From LMUY01 sp965276785 (lineage in GTDB: Bacteria; Pseudomonadota; Alphaproteobacteria; Acetobacterales; Acetobacteraceae), in the NCBI GenBank assembly GCA_965276785.1, contig OZ255629.1, forward strand, positions 930,001 through 994,000: a stretch of DNA of 64,000 nt. Direction: 5' to 3'. Positions within the stretch are counted from its first letter, which is position 1. Every line of letters begins with the position of its first letter. This document shows, piece by piece, positions 52,112 to 61,461 of the stretch. The notes beneath the pieces are model-generated. The model had not been told where the DNA came from. It saw only the letters and a list, made by a program, of their open reading frames with translations, and did not search any database. The position numbers and the translations under genes were made by a program.

Positions 52112-52672
52112 TTAGGGATAGCCCGAAAATAACGACGGCACATCAAGCCTCAAGCCTGGCGGATCAAGGACCAGTTCGCTTGCGACGGTCGCCGTTGCGA
52201 GCTTGCCCTGTTTGGTCCGCCAATGGTGGGTAACAACCCGCCTGGCTATATCTGCCACCAGGTAATGCTGCACCGACAGCAGCCGGAAGTAATCCAGCAG
52301 TTTGGCTCGTGTGTCGGTCGCCTGTGTCGACGGTGACACTACCTCTACGACGACAATCGGGTCATTATACTCAATGGCAGCATTCGAGAGCGGCTCTCCG
52401 CACCGTATCGCCGCATCCGGCTCGTACACCGTGCGGTTATCGACTCGGACTGCCATACCGTCGGGGATGACCTCGCAGCGAAGGCCTGCCTGTTGAATCG
52501 CCGCTCTGAACCCAGCATACACTTCGGCCTTGACCCGGGCATGGCCCATTCGCTCCGGCGCCATCGGGCAAATCCTTCCGTCCGCCAGCTCATAGCGCTT
52601 GCCCTCGGGCTGCTGCATCGCCCAAGCGATGAATTCGTCGGCAGTCATCCGGTGGGTGGCGGCGGCGTCCAT
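52112..52672 (-). CDS. Uma2-family endonuclease, paralogue 3
   Basis: 186 residues (MDAAATHRMTADEF start). Motifs kept: KRYELADGR, HARVKAEV, IPDGMAVRVD, TVYEPDAAIRCG and VVEVVSPST. It lies 46 bases from the divergent dnaE start and marks the right edge of the island, mirroring paralogue 1 at the left edge but in the same orientation. Direct copies at both edges could recombine and delete or amplify what lies between. Confidence 0.88.
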   Translation of the reverse strand: MDAAATHRMTADEFIAWAMQQPEGKRYELADGRICPMAPERMGHARVKAEVYAGFRAAIQQAGLRCEVIPDGMAVRVDNRTVYEPDAAIRCGEPLSNAAIEYNDPIVVVEVVSPSTQATDTRAKLLDYFRLLSVQHYLVADIARRVVTHHWRTKQGKLATATVASELVLDPPGLRLDVPSLFSGYP

Positions 52673-52718
52673 GGCCGAAGCCTAGCATGCAGCGGCGCCC
52701 TCCCGCTACAATCCGTCC

Positions 52719-55700
52719 ATGCCCCATGCCGGTTTCGTCCATCTCCGCACCCACTCCGCCTACTCCCTCAGCGAAGGCGCCATCAAACCCGACCAGATCG
52801 CCACCCTCGCCCGCGACGCCGGAATGCCCGCCGCCGCCATCACCGACACCGGCAACCTGTTCGGCGCGCTCGAATTCAGCCAATACTGCGTCGGCCGCGG
52901 CGTGCAGCCCATCATCGGCTGCCAAATCGCCCTCGCCCGCGAGGGCAAGCCCGGCGCCCCGCCCGACCCAATCGTCCTCCTGGCCCAGAACGCCACCGGC
53001 CTGGCCAACCTGCAGCGCCTGTCCTCGGCAGGCTTCCTGCAACCCGACCCGGCGCTCCCGCTCGAGACCGTGCTACAACACCACGCCGGCCTGCTCCTGC
53101 TCACCGGCGGCACCGGCGGCCCGCTCGCCCGCCTGCTCGCCGAGGGCCGGCGGGAGGACGCCGCCACCTGGCTCGCCACCATCCGCGAGGCGTTCGGCGA
53201 CCGCGCCGCGGTCGAACTCCACCGCCACGGCCTGGCCCTGGAACGCGCCGTCGAACCCGGCATGATCGCCCTGGCCGACGAGTTCGCACTCCCGCTGGTC
53301 GCCACCAACGAGTGCTTCTTCGCCACCCCCGCGATGTACGAGGCGCATGACGCCCTACTCTGCATCGCTTCCGGCCAGCCCGTCGCCGTGGCGGAGCGGC
53401 GCCGGGTCACGGCGGAGCACTGGTTCAAGCCGGCCAACGCCATGCGCGCCCTGTTCGCCGACCTGCCGGAAGCCTGCGACAACACGCTCGCCATGGCCCA
53501 GCGCTGCGCCGTGATGGCGGAAACCCGCAAGCCGCTGCTGCCCGTCTGCCCCAAGGTGCGCACCGGCGCCACCGAGGAAGAGACGGTCCGCGCCATGGCC
53601 CGCGAAGGCCTCGTCCGCCGCATGGACGCTATCGCGGGCGACCCGGCGACTCGCGCGCAATACACCGAGCGGTTGGACTACGAATTGGGCGTCATCGCCG
53701 CCATGGGCTTTGCCGGCTACTTCCTCATCGTCGCCGACTTCATTCAATGGGCCAAGGCGCAGGGTATCCCCGTGGGTCCTGGGCGCGGTTCCGGCGCCGG
53801 CTCCGTGGTGGCCTGGGCGCTCACCATCACCGACCTCGACCCGCTGCGTTTCGGCCTACTGTTTGAACGCTTCCTCAACCCCGAACGCATCTCGATGCCG
53901 GACTTCGACATCGACTTCTGTCAGGACCGGCGCGACGAGGTGATCGACTACGTGCGTCGCGAATATGGCGCCGACCGCGTCGCGCAGATCATCACCTTCG
54001 GCAAGCTGCAAGCCCGCGCCGCGGTGCGCGACGTGGGGCGGGTGTTAGGCTTGCCCTTCGGCCAGACCAACCGCGTGGCAGAGTTGATCCCGAACAACCC
54101 GGCCAAGCCCGTCACCCTCGCGCAAGCGATTTCGGGCGAGCCCAAGCTGCAGCAGATGCAAACCGACGACGAGGCGGTGAAGCGGCTGCTGGAAGTCGCC
54201 TTGCAATTGGAGGGCCTGTACCGTCATGCCAGCACCCACGCCGCCGGCCTGGTGATCGGCGACCGCCCGCTGATCGAGCTGGTGCCGCTCTACCGCGACC
54301 CGAAGGCTAACACGCTCGTTACTCAATACTCGATGAAATACGTCGAGCAGGCCGGATTGGTGAAGTTCGACTTCCTGGGCCTCACCACGCTCACCATTCT
54401 GCAGCGCGCGCTGGCTTACATGCAAGACCCGCCGGATCTCGACCGCCTGCCGCTGGACGACGCGCCCACCTACGACATGCTGGCCCGTGGCGACGCCGGC
54501 GGCGTGTTCCAGTTCGAATCCGCCGGCATGCGCGACGTGCTGCGCCAGATGCGCCCTGACCGGTTCGAGGACCTGATTGCCGCCGTGGCGCTGTTCCGCC
54601 CCGGCCCGATGGCCAACATCCCCGACTACTGCCGCCGCAAGCATGGCGAGCCATGGCAGGCGCCGCACCCGGAGCTGGCGGAGGTGTTAGGCGAAACCTA
54701 CGGCATCATGGTCTACCAGGAACAGGTGATGCAGATCGCCCAGATCATGGCAGGCTACAGCCTTGGCGCTGCCGACATGCTGCGCCGCGCGATGGGCAAG
54801 AAAATCCGCTCCGAGATGGACGCTCAGCGCAAGACCTTTGTGGACGGCGCCACCACGCGCGGCATTCCCGAGGCCAAGGCGGTCGAGGTGTTCGAACTCA
54901 TGGCGAAATTCGCCGATTACGGCTTCAACAAGTCTCATGCCGCGGCCTACGCGCTGGTCGCGTATCAGACGGCGTGGATGAAGCAGAACCACCCAGTCGA
55001 GTTCCTCGCCGCCTGCATGTCGCTCGCCATCACCAACACCGACAAGCTCGCAGCGTTGCGGCAGGAAGCGGAGCGGCTCGGCATCCATGTGCTGCCGCCT
55101 GATATCAATCGGTCCGGCGCCGACTTCAGGCCAGACCTGGACGAGGCCGGCAAGCCCGCCATCCGCTACGCGCTGGCAGCGGTGAAGAAGGTAGGGATGG
55201 CGGCGATGCGCGCGGTGGTGGCCGCACGCGGAACTCGCCCATTCCGCGACGCCACCGATTTCGCCGCGCGAGTGGACCCACGCCAGATCAACAAGATGCA
55301 GATCGAGAACCTCGTAAGGGCCGGCGCCTTCGACGCGCTCACACCCAACCGGGCTCAACTGTTCGCCGGCGCGGAACTGGTGCTACGCCGCGCCCAGGCC
55401 GACGCCGAACAGCGCGACAGCGGCCAAATCGGCCTGTTCGGCAGCGCGGCGCCCGAGCCGATCCGCTTGCCGGCCGTGCCGGATTGGCCGCCGCTGGAGC
55501 GCCTGGGCTTCGAGGCCGAAGCGATCGGCTTCCATCTTACCGCCCATCCGCTCGACATGTATGCGGGCTTGCTGCGCCGGCTCGGGGCCGTCGGGTCCGA
55601 CAAGCTCGAAGCGATGGCGGCCGCGGGCGGCGGGCGGGTCAAGCTTGCCGGCTGCGTTATCGGCCGTAAGGAGCATCCTACGCGCAGTGGCAGCAAGATG

Positions 55701-56114
55701 GCCTGGGTGCAGTTGTCGGATGGCGCCGGGTCGTTCGAGGTGACGTTGTTTTCGGAGGCGCTGGCTGCCTGCGGGGACCTGTTGCGTGACGGTGCGGCCG
55801 TGCTGGTGACGGTCGACCTCAAGCAGGAGGGCGACGCGTTGCGCATCACGGCCTCCGGCGCGGTGTCGCTGGAGCAGGCGGCGGCAGAAGCGGGGGCGGG
55901 CATGCGCATCTGGCTGGGCCAAAGCGCCGCCGTCCCGCATATTCGCGCCATTTTGGAGCGGGAGCGCCGTGGACGCGGTCGCGTGGTGCTGCTGCCCCGC
56001 CTGGGCGACAGCCAGGACGTGGAGATCGAACTGCCCGGCGGCTTCAACGTCACACCCAAACTGGCGCAGGCGCTCAAGCTCGTGCCCGGCGTGGAAAAGG
56101 TGGAGGAAGTCTAG
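52719..56114 (+). CDS. dnaE: DNA polymerase III subunit alpha
   Basis: Replicative polymerase, 1131 residues. The N-terminal PHP domain begins FVHLRTHSAYSLSEGA. The polymerase core has GRGSGAGSVVAWAL and the catalytic PDFDIDFCQDRRDE, with HASTHAAGLVIG and FNKSHAAAYALVAY following. The C-terminus has the helix-hairpin-helix and OB-fold region (KMAWVQLSDGAGSFEV). Length and order fit DnaE1. It is normally next to lolD in related genomes; here the accessory island intervenes. Confidence 0.98.
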   Translation: MPHAGFVHLRTHSAYSLSEGAIKPDQIATLARDAGMPAAAITDTGNLFGALEFSQYCVGRGVQPIIGCQIALAREGKPGAPPDPIVLLAQNATGLANLQRLSSAGFLQPDPALPLETVLQHHAGLLLLTGGTGGPLARLLAEGRREDAATWLATIREAFGDRAAVELHRHGLALERAVEPGMIALADEFALPLVATNECFFATPAMYEAHDALLCIASGQPVAVAERRRVTAEHWFKPANAMRALFADLPEACDNTLAMAQRCAVMAETRKPLLPVCPKVRTGATEEETVRAMAREGLVRRMDAIAGDPATRAQYTERLDYELGVIAAMGFAGYFLIVADFIQWAKAQGIPVGPGRGSGAGSVVAWALTITDLDPLRFGLLFERFLNPERISMPDFDIDFCQDRRDEVIDYVRREYGADRVAQIITFGKLQARAAVRDVGRVLGLPFGQTNRVAELIPNNPAKPVTLAQAISGEPKLQQMQTDDEAVKRLLEVALQLEGLYRHASTHAAGLVIGDRPLIELVPLYRDPKANTLVTQYSMKYVEQAGLVKFDFLGLTTLTILQRALAYMQDPPDLDRLPLDDAPTYDMLARGDAGGVFQFESAGMRDVLRQMRPDRFEDLIAAVALFRPGPMANIPDYCRRKHGEPWQAPHPELAEVLGETYGIMVYQEQVMQIAQIMAGYSLGAADMLRRAMGKKIRSEMDAQRKTFVDGATTRGIPEAKAVEVFELMAKFADYGFNKSHAAAYALVAYQTAWMKQNHPVEFLAACMSLAITNTDKLAALRQEAERLGIHVLPPDINRSGADFRPDLDEAGKPAIRYALAAVKKVGMAAMRAVVAARGTRPFRDATDFAARVDPRQINKMQIENLVRAGAFDALTPNRAQLFAGAELVLRRAQADAEQRDSGQIGLFGSAAPEPIRLPAVPDWPPLERLGFEAEAIGFHLTAHPLDMYAGLLRRLGAVGSDKLEAMAAAGGGRVKLAGCVIGRKEHPTRSGSKMAWVQLSDGAGSFEVTLFSEALAACGDLLRDGAAVLVTVDLKQEGDALRITASGAVSLEQAAAEAGAGMRIWLGQSAAVPHIRAILERERRGRGRVVLLPRLGDSQDVEIELPGGFNVTPKLAQALKLVPGVEKVEEV

Positions 56115-56216
56115 ACGTTTGCAGTCTGCGGAGCGGGCGACAGCGATGATGGCTGCCGTCACGACCAAAGCCAATGGGCCTGTCGCGATATCTCTAACGG
56201 CTATCGGCGGCTATGA

Positions 56217-56507
56217 TCAGAACAATTGCCCGCGCAGAAACCCCAGCGCCGGCAGCGGCCGCCAACGGCGCGGCAGGTCGGAGCGCCGGATCGGTGCGAC
56301 GCCATACCGCGGCACCGGCTGGTCGGTCCCGCGTAGGAGATGAACGTAGGCTTTCACCTCCTGCTCCCGCCAATCCCGGTCGGCCAACGCCCGCGCGCGG
56401 GAGGGGAAGACCTCGGCGATGCGGCGCTGCGTGCCCAGCCAGGCGATCACGGCCCAAAGCGTGTCCTCGCCCCGCACCCGCTCCAGCTTGGCCACCACGT
56501 CTGACAT
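56217..56507 (-). CDS. Small hypothetical protein
   Basis: Not recognised. 96 residues from the ATG at 56507 (MSDVVAKLERVRGEDTLWAV). It contains TQRRIAEVFPSRARALADRDWREQEVKAYV-type charged helices, then a Pro/Arg-rich end (RYGVAPIRRSDLPRRW). No membrane segment. It converges with dnaE across 102 bases and lies 61 bases downstream of the M20 peptidase gene on the same strand. Confidence 0.5.
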   Translation of the reverse strand: MSDVVAKLERVRGEDTLWAVIAWLGTQRRIAEVFPSRARALADRDWREQEVKAYVHLLRGTDQPVPRYGVAPIRRSDLPRRWRPLPALGFLRGQLF

Positions 56508-56568
56508 CGCTTGGTTCCATTGCCGTCGACGCGGCGATGCTAGAGCGATTGCCGCCGCGGCGAAACCG

Positions 56569-58008
56569 TCACCCGTCCCCGAGATCCCACCAAAGCCCGG
56601 CCATCATGGCCACGCCCTCGCGCGCCGGGGCGATCAGCAAATGCTCGTCCGGCCCGTGCTGCTTGCAGCCGTTATAGCTGTGCGGGATCCACACCAGCGG
56701 CACGCCGAGATGGTCCACGAACACGTCGCCCGGCAGGCCGCCGCCGCCGTTAGGGATGAGCTGCGGCGGGCGCCCCAGCGTCCGCGCCAGGCTGGCGGCC
56801 ACCCGGGCAACCCAGGGGTGTGCCGGGTCGGTCCGGCTGGCCGGCATGCGCACCGCCGCGTTTTCCACCCGCACCTCGGCAAACCCGGCGGCGTCCAGAT
56901 GCGCGCGCAACGCCGGCTCAAACGCCGCCGGGTCGCAATCGACGGTGTAGCGGAGCTGGCAGTGGGCGCGGGCGTTCGGCGCCACGGCGTTCACCGGGTT
57001 CTCGGGCCGGCCCGAGAGCATGGCCAGCACGATGAAACTGGTCCAGCCATAGATTTTCTCGGCCGCGCTAAACCCGGGTTCGCCCCAGCCAGGATCGATG
57101 CTGGCCGCCTCGCCCTCGGCGCGCAGCTCCAACCCGGCCAATGCCTGCCGTACCGAGGGCAGCATGCCGTCCGGCGGCAGCCATCCCGGCACCAGGATGC
57201 GGCCGTGGCGGTCGGCCACGCAGGCGAGCGCATGGGCGAGGATGATTGCCGGGTCCGCGGTCATGCCGCCCCAATTGCCAGAATGCACACCGCCGGCCCG
57301 CAGGCTCACCGCGAGGTCGAAGTGGAAGGTACCGCGGGTGCCCGTGGAGATGGTCGGGGTGTCCGCGGCGACCCGGGGGCCGTCGCTGGCGATCAGTACG
57401 TCTGCAGCCAGCGCTTCGGCATGCGACGCGACGAAGTCGCGCAATCCCGGCGAGCCGCGCTCCTCGGCGGTCTCCAGAACGAGCTTCAAACTGAAGCCGA
57501 GCCGGCCGCAGCGCTCTGCTAACACGGCCGCCAACGCATGCAGGTTAATGGCGTGCTGGCCCTTGTTGTCGGCCGCGCCCCGCCCGTACCAGCGTCCGTC
57601 CTCCCGGGTTAGCACCCAAGGGTCGAGCCCGGCGCGCCACTGTTCGGCCAGCCCACGCACCGTGTCGCCGTGACCGTAAGTGAGCACCGTCGGACCCACT
57701 GCTTCAAGCCGCTCGGCGAGCAAGATCGGGCCGAAGCCTTGGCGTGGATTCGGGTGAACGGCGATGGTGAAGCCCAGACGCTGGAGCCAGGGGACAATGG
57801 CCGTGTCCAAGTAGCGTTGCAGGTCAGGTTCATGCCCCGGATCTTGCGACGTAGAGGGAATGGCGACCAGACGCGCCAAGCCGCGTTCGAAACTACCGTC
57901 ATCGAACGCGGCAAGAGAGGCGGCAATCGCGTTGTCTCTGGAGCCGATCACCCTTGTATCCGACGTGCTTGCAAACGTGACGACCGCATCATCCGCCGCC
58001 GCCGCCAA
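56569..58008 (-). CDS. M20-family metallopeptidase
   Basis: Zinc aminoacylase/dipeptidase-type hydrolase of up to 479 residues. The metal sites are YGHGDTV, GRGAADNKGQ (bridging Asp), ETAEERGSPGL (catalytic Glu pair) and a final His in WIPHSYNGCKQHGPDEHL. A dimerisation domain lies between about 220 and 380. The longest start is TTG at 58008; a GTG at 57951 or a later codon is equally possible because the first 20 residues look unstructured. Substrate unknown (peptide or N-acyl amino acid). Confidence 0.87.
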   Translation of the reverse strand: MAAAADDAVVTFASTSDTRVIGSRDNAIAASLAAFDDGSFERGLARLVAIPSTSQDPGHEPDLQRYLDTAIVPWLQRLGFTIAVHPNPRQGFGPILLAERLEAVGPTVLTYGHGDTVRGLAEQWRAGLDPWVLTREDGRWYGRGAADNKGQHAINLHALAAVLAERCGRLGFSLKLVLETAEERGSPGLRDFVASHAEALAADVLIASDGPRVAADTPTISTGTRGTFHFDLAVSLRAGGVHSGNWGGMTADPAIILAHALACVADRHGRILVPGWLPPDGMLPSVRQALAGLELRAEGEAASIDPGWGEPGFSAAEKIYGWTSFIVLAMLSGRPENPVNAVAPNARAHCQLRYTVDCDPAAFEPALRAHLDAAGFAEVRVENAAVRMPASRTDPAHPWVARVAASLARTLGRPPQLIPNGGGGLPGDVFVDHLGVPLVWIPHSYNGCKQHGPDEHLLIAPAREGVAMMAGLWWDLGDG

Positions 58009-58041
58009 CCTCCATTGCAGCGGCGGATGATGATGTGGACC

Positions 58042-58308
58042 TTAGTAGGTTGTCGTTCGCCGGCCGAAGATGGCGTGGTAAACAAACAGCACGACGACGG
58101 CGCCGACGATGGCCACGATCAAGCTTGGTATGTTGAAGTTATTCTCCCACGGCGCGCCGGTGAAGAAAGCCATCAGGTAGCCGCCGACGATGGCGCCGAC
58201 GATGCCGAGGATGATGTCGACGAACACGCCCTCGCCTTGCTTGTTGACGATCTTGCTAGCGATGAAGCCGGCAATGAGCCCGAAGATGATCCAACCAATG
58301 ATACTCAC
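58042..58308 (-). CDS. GlsB/YeaQ/YmgE-family stress-response membrane protein
   Basis: 88 residues from a GTG at 58308, with AGGAGGG well placed upstream. Three short membrane helices with the family glycine pattern: IIGWIIFGLIAGFIASKIV, then GVFVDIILGIVGAIVGGYL and a last hydrophobic segment before the charged end. Transglycosylase-associated by family name, but no enzyme activity is established. Related genes are induced by acid or general stress. Alone, between ychF and the M20 peptidase gene on the minus strand. Confidence 0.9.
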   Translation of the reverse strand: MSIIGWIIFGLIAGFIASKIVNKQGEGVFVDIILGIVGAIVGGYLMAFFTGAPWENNFNIPSLIVAIVGAVVVLFVYHAIFGRRTTTY

Positions 58309-58405
58309 CGCACCCTCCTGTGAAGATGCCTCATCAACCGCTGGAAGCCGTTGGGGTTGCGGCTTCGAACGTCAAGCGGTGAAATTAAGTTAAGGGTGTT
58401 AACAC

Positions 58406-59500
58406 TCACACATTGAAGCGGAACAGCAGCACGTCGCCATCGCGAACCCCATAGTCGCGTCCTTCCACCCGCATCCGGCCGGCCTCCTTGGCGCCAGCTT
58501 CTCCGCGGTAGGCGACGTAATCGTCGTAGCCGATCGTCTCGCTGGCAATGAAGCCGCGCTCGAAATCGTTGTGGATCACGGCGGCCGCTTGCGGCGCCTT
58601 GGTGCCGGCCACGATGGTCCAGGCGCGGGTTTCTTTGGGGCCGACGGTGAAATAGGTGATCAATCCGAGCAGCCGGTAGCCGGCGGAGATCACGCGGTCG
58701 AGCCCGCTATCCGCCAGGCCCATCCCCGCCAGGAACTCGGCGCGGTCCGCCTCCGGCAGTTGGCTGACCTCCGCCTCGATGGCCGCCGACACCACCACGC
58801 AAGCGGCGCCGGACGCCTGCGCCATGGCCGCCACGGCCGCGGAGCGGGCGTTGCCCTCCGCCGCATCCGCCTCCGCCACGTTGCAGACATACAACACCGG
58901 TTTGGAGGTGAGCAGTTGCAGCCGCCGAACCGCTTCCGCCGCGCCGGGAGCAATCGCCGAGCGCGCGGGCCGGCCCGCCTGCAACGCGGCCACCAACGGC
59001 TCCATCAGCGCCACCGCCGCCACGCTCTCCCGCTCGCCGCCGCGCGCCTTCTTCTGCGCCGCCACCAGCCGCTTCTCCAGGCTGTCCAGATCGGCCAGCA
59101 TCAGCTCGGTCTCGACCGTCTCGGCATCGCGCAGCGGATCGATGCTGCCTTCGACATGGGTCACGTCGTCATCGTCGAAGCAGCGCAACACGTGAATGAC
59201 GGCGTCGACCTCGCGGATATTGGCCAGAAATTGGTTGCCCAAGCCCTCGCCCCGGCTGGCCCCGCGCACCAGCCCGGCGATGTCGACGAACTCCAGGCTG
59301 GTCGGCACGATCTTGGCCGACTTGCCGATTGCCGCCAGCACGCCCAACCGCAAATCCGGCACCGCGACCCGGCCGACATTGGGCTCGATGGTGCAGAACG
59401 GGTAGTTCGCCGCCTGCGCCTGGACGGTTGCGGTCAGCGCGTTGAACAGGGTGGACTTGCCCACGTTGGGCAGTCCCACGATGCCACAGTTGAAGCCCAT
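58406..59500 (-). CDS. ychF: Redox-regulated ATPase YchF
   Basis: Obg-family P-loop ATPase that binds ribosomes and modulates stress responses. 364 residues. G1 is GLPNVGKST (9-17), G3 is DIAGLVRGASRGEGLGN, and a coiled-coil insertion (LDSLEKRLVAAQKKA) is present. The C-terminal TGS domain ends RDYGVRDGDVLLFRFNV. The start overlaps the pth stop. The rplY-pth-ychF order is a widely conserved operon. Confidence 0.97.
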   Translation of the reverse strand: MGFNCGIVGLPNVGKSTLFNALTATVQAQAANYPFCTIEPNVGRVAVPDLRLGVLAAIGKSAKIVPTSLEFVDIAGLVRGASRGEGLGNQFLANIREVDAVIHVLRCFDDDDVTHVEGSIDPLRDAETVETELMLADLDSLEKRLVAAQKKARGGERESVAAVALMEPLVAALQAGRPARSAIAPGAAEAVRRLQLLTSKPVLYVCNVAEADAAEGNARSAAVAAMAQASGAACVVVSAAIEAEVSQLPEADRAEFLAGMGLADSGLDRVISAGYRLLGLITYFTVGPKETRAWTIVAGTKAPQAAAVIHNDFERGFIASETIGYDDYVAYRGEAGAKEAGRMRVEGRDYGVRDGDVLLFRFNV

Positions 59501-60078
59501 CAGCCGGTCTCCTGCGTCGCCAACGCCACTTTGGACATGAATGCCTCTATCTGCTGCCCCGCAAGCAGCGGCGCTGCGTCGGCCACCGCGTCGAGAACGG
59601 CGCTCAACCAGCCGGCATCCACCTTAGCGAAATCCCCCAGCACGTGGCCGAGCACGCGCTCCTTGTGGCCAGGATGGCCGATGCCCATGCGCACGCGCCA
59701 ATAGTCGGGTGTGCCGAGCATCCGGTCCATGCTGCGCAAGCCGTTATGCCCGGCCGCGCCGCCGCCATGCTTCACCCGGATTTTACCGGGTGCCAGGTCG
59801 AGCTCGTCATGGAAGGCGGTGATGGCGCCGGGCCCGAGCTTGAAGAAGGCGGCTGCGGGCTGCACGGCGGCGCCGCTGTCGTTCATGTAGGTCATCGGTT
59901 TCAGCGCCAGCACCTTCTCGCCGCCGACGCTACCTTCCGCTAGCAGCCCCTTGAAGCGCGGCCGCCAGGGCGAGAAGCCGTGGCGCTCGGCCACCCGATC
60001 GATCGCCATGAAGCCGATGTTGTGCCGTTGCCGCACCATGCCGGGCTCCGGGTTGCCGAGCCCGACCCAGAGCTGCAC
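59500..60078 (-). CDS. pth: Peptidyl-tRNA hydrolase
   Basis: Releases tRNA from drop-off peptidyl-tRNA. 192 residues. Catalytic His19 is in MVRQRHNIGF, with Asn9 in GLGNPEP, Asp91/Asp94 in FHDELDL and HNGLRSMDRML. The C-terminal lid helix is normal. It lies three bases after rplY and overlaps ychF by one base, so all three are coupled. Confidence 0.97.
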   Translation of the reverse strand: MQLWVGLGNPEPGMVRQRHNIGFMAIDRVAERHGFSPWRPRFKGLLAEGSVGGEKVLALKPMTYMNDSGAAVQPAAAFFKLGPGAITAFHDELDLAPGKIRVKHGGGAAGHNGLRSMDRMLGTPDYWRVRMGIGHPGHKERVLGHVLGDFAKVDAGWLSAVLDAVADAAPLLAGQQIEAFMSKVALATQETG

Positions 60079-60081
60079 GGG

Positions 60082-60768
60082 CTACTTCTTGGCGGCGGGC
60101 TTCGCCGGGGCCTTGGCTGCAGGCGCCTTGGCTGCTGGTGCCTTGGCTGCGGGCGCCTTGGCAGGGGCCGCCGCCGCTTCCGGCGCCGGAACTTCGGCCA
60201 TTTTGGTTGGTGCGGCCACCGTCGCCACCACGAAGTCGCGGTCGGCAATGGTCGGCCTGGCGCCCTCGGTCCCAGTCAGGTCGGAAAAGCGGATGTTGTC
60301 GTTGATGTCGAGCGCACCCAGGTCGGCCTCGAAATGGTCGGGCACTTGGTCCGGGTCGCACAGCACCTCCACCGAGTGGCGCACCACGTTCAACACGCCG
60401 CCCCGCTTCAGCCCCGGCGACACCGCTTCGTTCAGGAACGTCACCGCCACAGCGACGCGGATCGGCTCTCCGGCCGCCAGGCGCTGGAAATCGACGTGTT
60501 CCGGCTTGTCGGACACGGGATGGAATTGCACGTCCCGCATCAGCGCGCGCTGGTTGGCGCCGCCCACCTGCACTTTGAACAGGCGCGAGCGCCATCCGCC
60601 CCGCACCAGTTCACGCATCACCTCGCGCGGGTCGAGCGCGATCAGGCTGGGCTCCTGCTTGGCGCCGTAGATGACGGCAGGGATCTTCCCCGCCCGCCGG
60701 GTCGCGCGCGCTGCCCCCTTACCTGCAAGCTCGCGAACCTCGGCATTGATTGCCGTGAAACTAGCCAT
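60082..60768 (-). CDS. rplY: 50S ribosomal protein L25/Ctc with Ala-Lys-Pro tail
   Basis: 5S-rRNA-binding ribosomal protein of the long, two-domain CTC type. 228 residues. The L25 domain (GKGAARATRRAGKIPAVIYG) runs to about 95 and the TL5/CTC C-terminal domain (SVEVLCDPDQVPDHFEADLG) to about 190. The last 30 residues are a low-complexity run of APAAK/KAPA repeats encoded by a 15-bp tandem repeat. It heads the rplY-pth-ychF operon, and the 240 bases upstream, shared with the response regulator, should hold its promoter. Confidence 0.95.
   Translation of the reverse strand: MASFTAINAEVRELAGKGAARATRRAGKIPAVIYGAKQEPSLIALDPREVMRELVRGGWRSRLFKVQVGGANQRALMRDVQFHPVSDKPEHVDFQRLAAGEPIRVAVAVTFLNEAVSPGLKRGGVLNVVRHSVEVLCDPDQVPDHFEADLGALDINDNIRFSDLTGTEGARPTIADRDFVVATVAAPTKMAEVPAPEAAAAPAKAPAAKAPAAKAPAAKAPAKPAAKK
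60108..60170 (-). repeat. 15-bp tandem repeat in the rplY 3' end
   Basis: About four units of a 15-bp repeat containing GGCGCCTTGGCTGC (plus-strand reading) encode AAKAP repeats in the L25 tail. Copy number is likely to vary between strains. Confidence 0.7.
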
Positions 60769-61008
60769 GGAACACTCCGGACAAACGTGAAAAGCCGGCC
60801 TCCAGGGGTGCCGGCATCGGCCAGATGCATAGTCGATCGAGCAGCGAGCAGCAAGGCGGGCAGCCCGTGCGGCCGCAAAGACACGCCGGCCGGCACCCTC
60901 GTTAGCCTCTCGCTAATCTTACCACCCGATAATGGGGTTCTCTTCTAGAGCGTTGTGACGGGCGGCTTGAGGTCGGGAGGTGAGGTGGGGAGTGGGGCAG
61001 ATCGCGAG

Positions 61009-61380
61009 ATGACTTACCGGGTCCTGTTGGTTGAGGATGAGCGCCTGATACGGCTGACGCTGCTCGAGACGCTTGAAGACGCCGGGTACACGGTCATCGA
61101 AGCGGTCAATGGCGACGAGGCATGTGTGCTGATGCAGAACCCCAACGGGTTCGATGTGCTGCTCACCGACATCCAAATGCCCGGCGCCGCCGACGGGATC
61201 GCGGTGGCGCGAGCCTTCCACAAGCACCACCCCTCCCGCCCGGTGGTGTTCATGACCGGCCGGCCCGAGACGCTGGCTCGGGTGGGCCGGTTGTCGCCGT
61301 ACGAAGCGCTGCTGCGCAAGCCGTTCGGCTCGGCGCAGATGCTCGGCGCGCTGGAGAGTTTGCTGGCCACGCGTACTTAG
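61009..61380 (+). CDS. Single-domain response regulator
   Basis: Stand-alone receiver of 123 residues from the ATG at 61009 (MTYRVLLVEDERLI); the GTG at 60955 gives an unlikely Gly-rich extension. Phospho-acceptor Asp54 in LLTDIQMPG, acidic pair Glu9/Asp10, the Thr in FMTGRP and Lys104 in LLRKPFGS are all present. No output domain, so it would act by protein contact. No kinase gene is adjacent. It lies 81 bases upstream of urtB on the same strand. Confidence 0.9.
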   Translation: MTYRVLLVEDERLIRLTLLETLEDAGYTVIEAVNGDEACVLMQNPNGFDVLLTDIQMPGAADGIAVARAFHKHHPSRPVVFMTGRPETLARVGRLSPYEALLRKPFGSAQMLGALESLLATRT

Positions 61381-61461
61381 GTCCGCCCAACGGGAGCTTC
61401 GTTGGCTGGCATGTGTGTTGCTTTGACGTTTCGCTAGTCAACTGCTCACTGGCGGCTCCAA

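Noticed and set aside
52103..52122. Terminator at the end of Uma2 paralogue 3
   Set aside because: CTATCC/GGATAG is a 6-bp stem without a T-run; too weak to call.
43924..52718. CRISPR array or prophage in the island
   Set aside because: No regularly spaced direct repeats, no cas genes and no phage structural or integrase genes. The repeats present are paired palindromes.
61387..61405. Terminator after the response regulator
   Set aside because: CCAACG/CGTTGG gives only a 6-bp stem with no T-run, and the gap to urtB is just 81 bases.
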